DNA from: Candidatus Nitrosotalea okcheonensis
GTDB lineage: Archaea; Thermoproteota; Nitrososphaeria; Nitrososphaerales; Nitrosopumilaceae
Assembly (NCBI RefSeq): GCF_900177045.1
Contig: NZ_LT841358.1
Location: 1,859,559-1,923,558, forward strand
Reading direction: 5' to 3'
DNA: 64,000 nucleotides
Shown: positions 45,432-53,077 of the stretch, piece by piece
Position numbering within the stretch: position 1 is the stretch's first letter
How the letters are laid out: each line of letters starts with the position of its first letter
Made by a program: the position numbers and the translations under genes
The notes under the pieces: generated by a model
Seen by the model: only the letters and a program-made list of their open reading frames with translations
Database searches by the model: none
What the model was told of the DNA's origin: nothing

Positions 45432-46203
45432 AACCAAGATATCGCAAGAGCATCTTACAGCAGTATTCTCGAATATGAAGGAACCTGTATGTCTTCTTGG
45501 AGGATGGGCTGTCTATCTAACGGTAAATGAAAAGTTCAATCAGGCCAACGGCAGAAATTATCTAGGTTCAAGAGACATCGACCTCGGGTTTCATGTGGAA
45601 CTGAAGTGGTCTACAGCTGAATTACAAAGTTCTGCACTTGCGCAGTCAGTAAAAATCTTGAAGGATAGGGGGTTTGTGGGCGTAGGTTTTAGACTAGTAA
45701 AATACTATGACATGGATACGAAGAGGGAGATAACTGAAGCAGAGGCAAAGAAGAAACGACCGTATGAAATATTTCAATTGTACGTAGATACCATGTCGGA
45801 TAATCCTCATGCCAACGCACAAAAGGTTCTAGGTTTTCCATTGCTTGATGAGCAACTACTATCTTATGTTTTCAGGGATGGAAGGTTCATCTCGCTGAGT
45901 GATTTTGGAGGCACATTCAAGATGCCAGCCCCTGAAATCTTGGTCTCTACAAAGTTAAAATCTGCACCGGACAGAACAAAAGATGACAAGAGAATAAAGG
46001 ACATCTGTGACATATATGCACTTCTGTGGTATTCCAGTAAGACTCTCCCAGAATTGAAAAGAGAAGTTACTGCCATCTTGGGAAGGGAAAAAATTGTAGA
46101 TACGATATCAAAATTTACAGATGAGGATTATTCCCAAGTATCTGCAGTCACTGGAATAGACAAAGCTGAAATAATCATGGTAATTGGAGAATTAACAAAG
46201 TAA
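45415..46203 (+). CDS. abiEii: AbiEii-like nucleotidyltransferase toxin
   Basis: The TTG start is chosen because GGAGG precedes it by about nine bases; the frame is open further upstream but inside abiEi. The product, 262 aa, has the minimal nucleotidyltransferase motif: Gly29-Gly30 in LLGGWAVYL and Asp54/Asp56 in SRDIDLGF. Related toxins transfer nucleotides to tRNA or RNA targets and stop growth. The C-terminus includes DDKRIKDICDIYALLWY. Order and overlap with the upstream antitoxin are standard. Confidence 0.78.
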   Translation: MYPDNETKISQEHLTAVFSNMKEPVCLLGGWAVYLTVNEKFNQANGRNYLGSRDIDLGFHVELKWSTAELQSSALAQSVKILKDRGFVGVGFRLVKYYDMDTKREITEAEAKKKRPYEIFQLYVDTMSDNPHANAQKVLGFPLLDEQLLSYVFRDGRFISLSDFGGTFKMPAPEILVSTKLKSAPDRTKDDKRIKDICDIYALLWYSSKTLPELKREVTAILGREKIVDTISKFTDEDYSQVSAVTGIDKAEIIMVIGELTK

Positions 46204-46219
46204 TTTATTGTTAAAAAAG

Positions 46220-46264
46220 TCTGGGACTGGTGCCCACTACAGTTCTGGCGGTAACCGAACCCGC
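46220..46264 (+). repeat. Repeat flanking the AbiE genes, right copy
   Basis: Carries GGTGCCCACTACA and GCGGTAACC in the same order and orientation as 44297-44345. It lies between the abiEii stop and the end of the hicA remnant. Confidence 0.55.
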
Positions 46265-46482
46265 TTAAACTTCTCTCAAAAATTGTTCTTTTGAAATCTT
46301 TGCCTGAAAAAGAATGGATCTCAAAGTCCCCCTTCCTTGATTGGATCTTGTCGTGGCAGAGTGACATACTTGCCGTCTTTATGCACAAGCTGAATGTGAC
46401 TGCCACTTTGTCTGTCTACTACAAAGCCATGTTTGTGTAAAACCCTCAGAACATCACGAAAACGATGATTTCGTAAACTCAA
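46265..46482 (-). pseudogene. hicA: Frameshifted HicA toxin gene
   Basis: From a TTG the frame reads MSLRNHRFRDVLRVLHKHGF and SGSHIQLVHKDGKYVTLPRQ, including the catalytic-type His of GSH, then stops early at 46321. In the next frame the normal HicA end continues (GTLRSILFQAKISKEQFLRE). The shift falls at a run of five G (C on the plus strand, 46328-46332). HicA is an mRNA-cutting toxin; this copy looks inactivated unless frameshifting occurs. It directly follows hicB. Confidence 0.72.
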
Positions 46483-46485
46483 ATT

Positions 46486-46716
46486 TTAGGTTGTAATTTC
46501 CATGATCTTACTTTTTTCTTTCTTTGCTCTGTCTTTGATGTATTCTAAAACCAGATTAATTGCGTCAGCCATGTTGATTTTTAGCTCTTCCAGAATTTCA
46601 CCTTGACTAATTGCGCCTGGAATCTCCAAACACTGGCCGCTATAGCCGCCCTCTTTTTCCTTGTTTACAAGAATGGTAAACTTTCTTGATTTCTGAGATA
46701 TCTCCATACTTGTCAT
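46486..46716 (-). CDS. hicB: HicB-family antitoxin
   Basis: A 76-aa protein with the partial RNase H-like HicB fold: FTILVNKEKEGGYSGQCLEI, PGAISQGEILEE and the helix INMADAINLVLEYIK. It has no C-terminal DNA-binding domain, which some HicB proteins have. It neutralises HicA; here the partner gene is frameshifted, so the antitoxin may stand alone. An internal Met at residue 4 is another possible start. Confidence 0.75.
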   Translation of the reverse strand: MTSMEISQKSRKFTILVNKEKEGGYSGQCLEIPGAISQGEILEELKINMADAINLVLEYIKDRAKKEKSKIMEITT

Positions 46717-46731
46717 AACATGATATTATAA

Positions 46732-46908
46732 TTAGTGTATTTTGTTCGCAATCTTGACTTGGTATGTATTACCTTTAATTTCAGCTGAATTAGCGTGACT
46801 CGAGTAAATTTTTACCTGTAACTCCCCGGACCAGCTAACATCTGTTTTCACGGGCCCTGTTTTTGAAGGACCATCTACAACTGATTTCATGGTAACCATC
46901 TGGTCCAT
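46732..46908 (-). CDS. Uncharacterised 58-aa ORF
   Basis: Reads MDQMVTMKSVVDGPSKTGPV, then a beta-rich end with WSGELQVKIYSS and TYQVKIANKIH. It fills the gap between hicB and relE on the same strand and has protein-like codon order. No family recognised; a chance ORF is possible. Confidence 0.38.
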   Translation of the reverse strand: MDQMVTMKSVVDGPSKTGPVKTDVSWSGELQVKIYSSHANSAEIKGNTYQVKIANKIH

Positions 46909-46939
46909 GGAATTTTTTCATAAAAAAATTGGTTCAGAA

Positions 46940-47194
46940 TTATCTCTTGTAAATTTTACCTCTATGATCAGTCTCTACAACAAAGATTATCATCTTGCTT
47001 TGCTGTAAATCCAAAATTACTCTGTAATTTCCCACACGTAGTCTATAAAATGGCGAATTGGTTAGTCTTATCACGGCTCTGAATGGATCTTCAACACAAT
47101 CTAACACTGAATCATAAATCTTCTGAGCATTCTTCTTGTCTATTCTTTCTAATTGTTTAACGGATTTCTCAGACCAAATAACTTCCCATGCCAT
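46940..47194 (-). CDS. relE: RelE-family toxin
   Basis: An 84-aa RelE-type protein beginning MAWEVIWSEKSVKQLERIDK, with the central FYRLRVGNYRVILDL and the end VETDHRGKIYKR. These match archaeal RelE, an mRNA interferase acting on the ribosome. It begins directly after the stop of its antitoxin. Confidence 0.87.
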   Translation of the reverse strand: MAWEVIWSEKSVKQLERIDKKNAQKIYDSVLDCVEDPFRAVIRLTNSPFYRLRVGNYRVILDLQQSKMIIFVVETDHRGKIYKR

Positions 47195-47440
47195 CTACTT
47201 TAGTCCTAATTTCCTTTTTACTTGATCTGATGTATATACACGTCCTGCTTTGATGTCTGCAATACCTTCTTCAATATTTCTAATTACCTCATCACTTAGT
47301 ACATCGCCTTCCTGAGTAATTTTTAAAAGTCGAGCAATCACCATCTCGTAGGTTTCGCCAGGATGGTTCATTTGTTTTCTGAGATCATTTTTGAGCTTTT
47401 TAGAAAGCTTAATCGTGCTTTGTTCCATGGTATACTGCAT
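47195..47440 (-). CDS. relB: RelB-type antitoxin
   Basis: About 81 aa from the ATG chosen here (MQYTMEQSTIKLSKKLKNDL); the alternative start is four codons later. The N-terminus reads as a ribbon-helix-helix DNA-binding element, followed by acidic helices (SDEVIRNIEEGIADIK) that wrap the toxin. The TATA-like stretch at about 47461-47470 on the minus strand lies about 25 bp upstream, fitting a leaderless transcript from this ATG. A palindromic operator overlaps the start. Confidence 0.75.
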   Translation of the reverse strand: MQYTMEQSTIKLSKKLKNDLRKQMNHPGETYEMVIARLLKITQEGDVLSDEVIRNIEEGIADIKAGRVYTSDQVKRKLGLK

Positions 47441-47464
47441 TATACCATGGTATACTATGGTATA
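47425..47464 (-). promoter_or_regulatory. Triple CCATGGTATA operator of the RelBE-type module
   Basis: A perfect 14-bp palindrome TATACCATGGTATA (47441-47454) is flanked by half-sites CCATGGTATA (47425-47434) and CTATGGTATA (47455-47464). It covers the antitoxin start and promoter, as expected for self-repression by the TA complex. Confidence 0.6.
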
Positions 47465-47762
47465 AAAATAGATCGCCACAAATTAAGAACGAAGGTTTCA
47501 ATCCTAGTCTGTTTGCCGTATAATGAAAATAGGGACATGACAAAAGATGAGATCTATGAGTTTGTTTACAAAATGTTTCCAGTAAACAAGCTAGCTAGAT
47601 GTTTTTTCAAAACTTGATAATATACTAGTTAATCGAGGGTTGGGCATACCCATGTGAAGACTATTTATTGTTATACTACTGAAGGCTGTAGAACTTGTTT
47701 CATGAACGTATATCATTTTGTAAAACAACTACAACGTTTAGACAGGTGTTTGTTACAACCAA

Positions 47763-48177
47763 TTATCTTATGGTCTTTGCAACATCTAGAACTTTTTGGA
47801 GTTCTGCCGTAGTTGGGACTCGCTCGCTCTCGTATTTCGAATAATCATTGGAGCCGCCTACTAATTTTCTTTCTTACTTCTATATCATTGAAACTCCACC
47901 ATCTCTTCAGTGCTCTGACATATCCCTTGATGTTGGTGCCTGCACTTTTCTTGTTTTCAAAATGAGTTATGACTTGGAGCAGAAAGTTGCTAGCAGCTTT
48001 GTCATTTAATCTTGCAAACTTTTGTGTTGTTGTATCAAATGTCTTGCATATGTGTCCTATTCGTCTAAAGTATTCTGCATCTGTTATCACACTTCCTCTT
48101 TCAAGATTCTCTACCCAAAGTTTGAATTGGTTATTTTTTAGATCCTTGTAGGGTGAGTTTTTGAGCAATATCTTCAT
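47763..48177 (-). pseudogene. Decayed tyrosine recombinase (integrase)
   Basis: The first 110 codons form an integrase core-binding domain (LKNNQFKLWVENLERGS, FARLNDKAASNFLLQVITHF, YVRALKRWWSFND) and end in TGA. The next frame continues in typical fashion, YSKYESERVPTTAELQKVLD, to a TAA at 47763. The catalytic domain with the R-H-R-Y residues is absent. It marks a former integrated element; it lies about 60 bp from the right 34-bp repeat. Confidence 0.7.
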
Positions 48178-48488
48178 TTTTTTGACTCCATCTTAAGAGA
48201 AAGTTGAGTAAAAAAGGCGAATCTCAGACCCGATTTGAAATGCGGTTGCCGGTTTGCAGTTCCGAACGGGTCCAAGTCCATGCCAAAAATCAAGTTTTTA
48301 GTGGATGTTTCCAATTTTATAATTCAAAATAGTAATTCGAAATGATAAACCTTTTGCAAAAAGATTAGACATTCATATGCTTAGTGACTCTGAGTTCTGG
48401 CAAAGTGATGTTTTATTTGCCATATGGAACCATGAATTTGATCTATACAACTGGAGCGTAGACACATGATAAGCAGTTTGAAAAATTA
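48178..48488. other. Stretch with repeat copy and coding remnants
   Basis: It contains the 34-bp repeat (48240-48273). Around it a TTG-start ORF of 36 codons (48235-48345) begins MKCGCRFAVPNGSKS, the same CGCR sequence as near 41260. Next to it is a start-less coding-like frame (SEFWQSDVLFAIWNHEFDLY). No intact gene is supported. Confidence 0.42.
48240..48273 (+). repeat. Imperfect 34-bp repeat, right copy
   Basis: ATGCGGTTGCCGGT, then a second half with four changes relative to the copy at 41259. It lies just outside the integrase remnant. Confidence 0.55.
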
Positions 48489-48884
48489 TTACATTTTATT
48501 TTTCTTTAATTGTTCTCGCATATACTCTACAATAATGTTCATATGTTCTTCAGAACCATCATTATCAAAAAATCTATCGAATCCCACTTTTTGATATTCT
48601 TTTTCAAGTCCGGGTGCATTTGCATATGCACTACACCCGATCAGAATTATTTTTTTAAATTTTCTGTGGCTACTGACTATCTCCGCTATATCGGTTGCAT
48701 ATTTCTTCCCGTTTATGTCATCATCCGAAATTACTATTTTTGGAGAATTATTCATTATTGCATCATCGAGGCCTTCTATGTTTTTAATAAAAACTATTTT
48801 GAACTCAGTTGTGGAAAAGAATGAGGTTGCACCCATTATCATTTCATCCTGATCTTCAATGTATACGACAACTATCTCATTCAT
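48489..48884 (-). CDS. Degenerate response-regulator receiver protein
   Basis: A 131-aa stand-alone receiver-like domain. The acidic pair Glu10-Asp11 and Asp54 (VISDDDING) fit the phosphorylation site, and Ser85 fits the switch residue. The conserved Lys near the end appears to be replaced (FDRFFDNDG). No output domain is present. It overlaps the upstream kinase gene by 8 bp, so it is very likely the partner of that kinase, perhaps as a phosphate sink or inhibitor. Confidence 0.68.
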   Translation of the reverse strand: MNEIVVVYIEDQDEMIMGATSFFSTTEFKIVFIKNIEGLDDAIMNNSPKIVISDDDINGKKYATDIAEIVSSHRKFKKIILIGCSAYANAPGLEKEYQKVGFDRFFDNDGSEEHMNIIVEYMREQLKKNKM

Positions 48885-51252
48885 TTCTAAGTACCTTTTC
48901 CACGGGAAGCGATATCTTAAAAGTTACCCCGGTTTTGAATTCTGATTCATCCTCGATAGTTATTTCACCGCCATAATCTTTTACTGTTTCTTTTACAATT
49001 GGTAAACCTAATCCGCTACCAGCTCTGACTGATTCCATGTTTGCGGTTCTGGTCCAAAATAATTCAAAAACAAATTTACGGTCCATCTGAGGAATCCCAA
49101 TTCCGTTGTCACTGAATTTGATGTATACGTATTTTTTATCGACTGCGGCAGAAATACGAATAGTATTTTTTTTGGCATCTAGTATTTTTTTTCTATCATC
49201 AGCCAATAGTTTTAATGATTTAATGGAATTGGATATGAGATTTAACAGGATGGATTGCAGATCCGCTTGGAACATTCTTAATTTGGGTAGATTCTTTGGT
49301 ATGTCAATTATGAAATTTATGCCCCATCTTTCAAATATTCCACGCAATGAATTTTTAATGAAAACCAACTCATTGTATAAATTAATATCCTTTTTACGTC
49401 TGAATTCTTTTTTTCGACTACTCATAGCTGAGGTAAATGAGCCAATCAATGTCATATAGTTGCGAAGATTGACAATTGAGGGTTCCATGTATTCCAAGCT
49501 TTTTAGCATAATCTCTTTGTTAATTTCTGGTTTGTTTAATTCTCTCTTCAGAGTTCCGCTGTTTGATAAAATTGAACGCAGATAATCCCTGACCTCATGT
49601 GCAACCACTCCGGTAGTAATTCCGACTGATGCTAAATTTCTATATGCGTCCTTCTCATCCATCATTGCTTCTTTTTCTAGTTTGACACGTTCTCCCTCTA
49701 CAACAAAATGTGATTGAATCTGATCCAAAGTAGAAAGAATACTTTGTTTTTCCATGATTGGAATTTTGGCATTATTGACTACTTGGTCTCTGATTTTTAT
49801 TATGAATTTTGGTATTTCTTTTTTTGTTTGCTTTGCAACAATATCTGATCTATATTTTTCAGTAAATTTGTAATATTCATGAAGAGTTTGTAGCACGAAT
49901 CTTTTCAAGTCTTCAAATGCATTATTCTCTATGATTTTTTCCCTTGTTGTTGTATCCATGATCTGTGAATTATTTTTAGCAGTAATTGATACCCATCCTA
50001 TTACACTGTCATTAGCTAGTTTTCCTGCAGTAGCTCTTGCACGAGACTCCAATCCCAGCCAATCGTTTCCAGATTCTCCATATGGTCTGACTTTAAAACC
50101 ATCACGATATATTCGAATACCGCCATATTTTTTGACATCTTCACGTATTGTTGCAACTTTTGTTTCTCCATAAAATTCAGTCCATCCGAGAGGTCTACCA
50201 GTTGGATCATAGGGAAATCCGTAGTAAGTCAGTTTGACAGGTCCACATAATGCCATTGCAGCCTCTTTCTCTTCATTTAGAAATGGAAACTCTTCAAGTA
50301 ATTCGTATTTTACTCCTCTAACATTTGGGATGATTGATTCCTTTCTATATTCTGCACTGGTGAAACGGATCAAAGAATCCCCTGTTAATTCAGCTATGAA
50401 ATGATACGGAGCTTTTTTTAGTATCCCGCCTTTCACTTCAACTGTTACCGTCTTTCCTCCTTTTTCATATGTTGCAGTTATTTTAAATGGAAAATCAGGA
50501 TCTATTTCTTCAGGTAATACTAGTAACGACAATTCATCTAGAACTTTAGTAATTTTATTTTTTGTCCATATGTCTCTAAGATTTAGTAATTCAATTTTTA
50601 GTCCCTGTTCTGATTCATTTTTAGGTGAATATTCTATTGGAATCTTGATCTTATCGAAGGATTTTTTTGTTTTTTCAAATTCATCCCAATTATTATCGAC
50701 TATTGTGGTGTACTTTGAACCTCTTGTTTTTGAATGTAAAATTGTTCTATGTGATAACCTTTCTACCGCAAATCTGCCTACACCTTTTTCTCCAATTACT
50801 CGGCGATTTTTTTCCGTTATCAGTTCGTCTTCTGTTTTGCTAACCCCGATCTTCATCCACTTGTCGCGAATCTGTTCAAGTGTCATACCTTTACCAGTAT
50901 CTTCAATTATGATTGTTGTTTGATCTTTATATTTTTCTACAAGATTGTATTGTACTACGTACCATGGATCCTTTTTTACTAAATCATCCAATTCTTTTAC
51001 CGGAGCATCGGGTTTTTCATTTTTTAGTTTTGTAAATAAAATCTTGTATCTACGGTCAAGAGCATTAACAGCGTTACTGAGAAGTTCAACATGATTGAAT
51101 TTTATGGTAACCGCTTTCGCATCTGCATCATAAGAATTTTTTACTAATTCAAATAATGCTTGAATTTCGGTTGAAACTGATTCTCTTCCCAATAGTTTGG
51201 GCAGTTTACTGGCAACTGTATACTTTAAAAATTTAGGTTGTTTCAACATCAT
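48877..51252 (-). CDS. Histidine kinase with N-terminal MORC/Hsp90-type ATPase domain
   Basis: A 791-aa protein with two GHKL ATPase domains. The N-terminal one has ELVKNSYDAD (35-44), EDTGKGM (117-123) and IGEKGVGRFA (153-162), the MORC/MutL/Hsp90 pattern. A middle domain (about 190-440) follows, then a helical linker, an H-box HEVRDYLRS with His552, and a C-terminal kinase ATPase with NLISNS (671-676), DNGIGI (715-720) and GSGLGL (745-750). No membrane segment is present, so it is cytosolic. Its gene overlaps a receiver-like gene. It probably senses an intracellular signal through the first ATPase domain. Confidence 0.78.
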   Translation of the reverse strand: MMLKQPKFLKYTVASKLPKLLGRESVSTEIQALFELVKNSYDADAKAVTIKFNHVELLSNAVNALDRRYKILFTKLKNEKPDAPVKELDDLVKKDPWYVVQYNLVEKYKDQTTIIIEDTGKGMTLEQIRDKWMKIGVSKTEDELITEKNRRVIGEKGVGRFAVERLSHRTILHSKTRGSKYTTIVDNNWDEFEKTKKSFDKIKIPIEYSPKNESEQGLKIELLNLRDIWTKNKITKVLDELSLLVLPEEIDPDFPFKITATYEKGGKTVTVEVKGGILKKAPYHFIAELTGDSLIRFTSAEYRKESIIPNVRGVKYELLEEFPFLNEEKEAAMALCGPVKLTYYGFPYDPTGRPLGWTEFYGETKVATIREDVKKYGGIRIYRDGFKVRPYGESGNDWLGLESRARATAGKLANDSVIGWVSITAKNNSQIMDTTTREKIIENNAFEDLKRFVLQTLHEYYKFTEKYRSDIVAKQTKKEIPKFIIKIRDQVVNNAKIPIMEKQSILSTLDQIQSHFVVEGERVKLEKEAMMDEKDAYRNLASVGITTGVVAHEVRDYLRSILSNSGTLKRELNKPEINKEIMLKSLEYMEPSIVNLRNYMTLIGSFTSAMSSRKKEFRRKKDINLYNELVFIKNSLRGIFERWGINFIIDIPKNLPKLRMFQADLQSILLNLISNSIKSLKLLADDRKKILDAKKNTIRISAAVDKKYVYIKFSDNGIGIPQMDRKFVFELFWTRTANMESVRAGSGLGLPIVKETVKDYGGEITIEDESEFKTGVTFKISLPVEKVLRNE

Positions 51253-51477
51253 AACGATAAATTGATTAGTTTTTTAACCCTATCATCCATGTGCGTATTA
51301 AAACCGCTCTCATAAAATGGATTGAATTTCTTCCCGTTTTGTCATTAAGTGTTCTCTTCCTCAAAATCTGTAAATCCCCATATGTCACTGATGGCTACTG
51401 TAAGTGTAGGTGAATTGACCTATTTTATGACATATTTTTGGTCCTGGACTTAATTAGAAAAATATAGAAATCCATCA

Positions 51478-52485
51478 ATGAACTCTAATCAAATCATTTG
51501 TGAAGATTCTACTGTGGCATTAAGAAAACTTCATAGTGCTTCAATAGATCTTATTTATCTAGATCCTCCATTTTTCTCAAAAAGAAGTCATCAGAAGACA
51601 ACCGTCCAAGGAGAAATTCGTTCATTTGATGATAGTTGGGAAGGAGGTATTGGACAGTATCTTGATTTTATGCAAAAGATAATTTCTGAATGTCACAGGG
51701 TTCTAAAGAAAAATGGAACAATCTATGTCCATTGTGATTGGCACATCTCGCACTATCTCAAGGTGAATCTTGATTCTATCTTTGGTTATTCAAATTTTAG
51801 AAACGAAATAATCTGGAAAAGACATAATTCTCATAATGACACAAAACAGGGTGCCAGAATTTTTGGAAGAATACATGATTCGATATTATACTATTCCAAA
51901 GGGGATAATCCTACTTGGAATCCCATTTATCAGAAATACTCTGAAGAATATGTCAGAAAGGCATACAGACACTTGGAAGAAGAAACTGGAAGAAATTATG
52001 CACATGGAGATCTTGGTGGTCCGGGAGGGGCAGCAAAGGGTGATCCCTACTATACATTCTTGGGAATAACACGACATTGGAGATTTTCTAAGAAAAGAAT
52101 GGATGAATTATACCGAATGGGAAAAATTGTACAGACCAAACCGGGAAATATGCCGCTACTAAAAAGATATCTGGATGACATGAAAGGAATTCAACTACAG
52201 GATATCTGGGATGATATAAAACCAGTCAGATCCTCCAAGGCTGAATCAACAATGTACCCCACACAAAAACCCATAAAGCTTCTTGAGAGGCTGATACACA
52301 TCTCATCAAATGAAAAGGATGTAGTACTTGATCCCTTCTGTGGCAGTGGCACTACTCTAGAGGCTGCGGACAACTTGGGAAGAAAATGGATTGGGATAGA
52401 TGTGAGCAAGACTGCCTGTGAGATTACAAAAAAGCGAATGGAAAAAAGAAAAGAAACAGAAAAAATCATGACAGTAAAAACATGA
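51478..52485 (+). CDS. DNA methyltransferase, beta class (N6-A or N4-C)
   Basis: A 335-aa site-specific enzyme. The catalytic motif DPPF (29-32) comes before the SAM-binding motif DPFCGSGT (285-292), the order that defines the beta class. The middle holds target recognition. It is divergent from the kinase gene; no restriction partner is directly adjacent, so it may be orphan or work with the nuclease genes to its right. GC content is like its left neighbours. Confidence 0.88.
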   Translation: MNSNQIICEDSTVALRKLHSASIDLIYLDPPFFSKRSHQKTTVQGEIRSFDDSWEGGIGQYLDFMQKIISECHRVLKKNGTIYVHCDWHISHYLKVNLDSIFGYSNFRNEIIWKRHNSHNDTKQGARIFGRIHDSILYYSKGDNPTWNPIYQKYSEEYVRKAYRHLEEETGRNYAHGDLGGPGGAAKGDPYYTFLGITRHWRFSKKRMDELYRMGKIVQTKPGNMPLLKRYLDDMKGIQLQDIWDDIKPVRSSKAESTMYPTQKPIKLLERLIHISSNEKDVVLDPFCGSGTTLEAADNLGRKWIGIDVSKTACEITKKRMEKRKETEKIMTVKT

Positions 52486-52599
52486 TGTATTTTTCTAAGG
52501 TTTTTCATGCGCCAGAATTTTGTCTAGCCTCATATTCTACATAATTAATTTTTTTGAAATCGTTGGATTTGTAAAAAATATGAACTGAGAACTGTAATC

Positions 52600-53004
52600 C
52601 TAACCCTTGTCCAAATGTCTGATGATTCGTCTCTTGTATTTCTCCGGGTTTTTCATTATGTCATGCTCCCAAAACCTTAGAACCGACCATCCATCACGTC
52701 TGAGTTTTCTTGAAACCCTTCTATCTCTGGCCATGTTTCCTTCTATCTTGTCTTGCCAGAATTTCTTTGCAGGCTTCTTTTGGTCGTGATATCTGCAGCC
52801 ATGCCAAAAATCTCCGTCACAAAATATTGCAATTTTTTCTGCTGGGATTATGAAATCAGGACTGCCAAACATTTTTGGATACATTTCAAACTTTACGCCC
52901 ATGTCTGAGAGGGCCTTCTTCATTGCAAGATCTATCTTGGTATTGGATCCGCGTATTCTTGACATCACCCAGGAACGCTTCTCTGGAGTAAACACGTCTG
53001 TCAT
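52600..53004 (-). CDS. vsr: Very-short-patch repair endonuclease
   Basis: A 134-aa Vsr. Catalytic Asp50 (GSPDFII), Asp65 and His68 in FCDGDFWHGC and the C-terminal SVLRFWEHDI match the family. Vsr nicks T:G mismatches that arise by deamination of 5-methylcytosine, so it should protect sites of the C5-methyltransferase encoded about 1.3 kb away. It is divergent from the putative endonuclease gene with a 73-bp gap. Confidence 0.93.
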   Translation of the reverse strand: MTDVFTPEKRSWVMSRIRGSNTKIDLAMKKALSDMGVKFEMYPKMFGSPDFIIPAEKIAIFCDGDFWHGCRYHDQKKPAKKFWQDKIEGNMARDRRVSRKLRRDGWSVLRFWEHDIMKNPEKYKRRIIRHLDKG

Positions 53005-53077
53005 TTCTCATCAACTGCAAGCCCGTGAATGTGGTAATTGGCGGCAACTTTTTCTATGCTATCCACAGTAGTCCTAC

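Noticed and set aside
46128-46406. Minus-strand ORF across the right AbiE repeat
   Set aside because: It runs through hicA in the wrong frame and over the end of abiEii.
46818-46840. GTAACTCCCCGG, similar to the 44297 repeat
   Set aside because: Only a short partial match, and it lies inside a possible coding frame.
47363-47617. Plus-strand ORF opposite the relB antitoxin
   Set aside because: Mostly antisense to relB; its end (MTKDEIYEFVYKMF) might be a tiny gene but evidence is thin.
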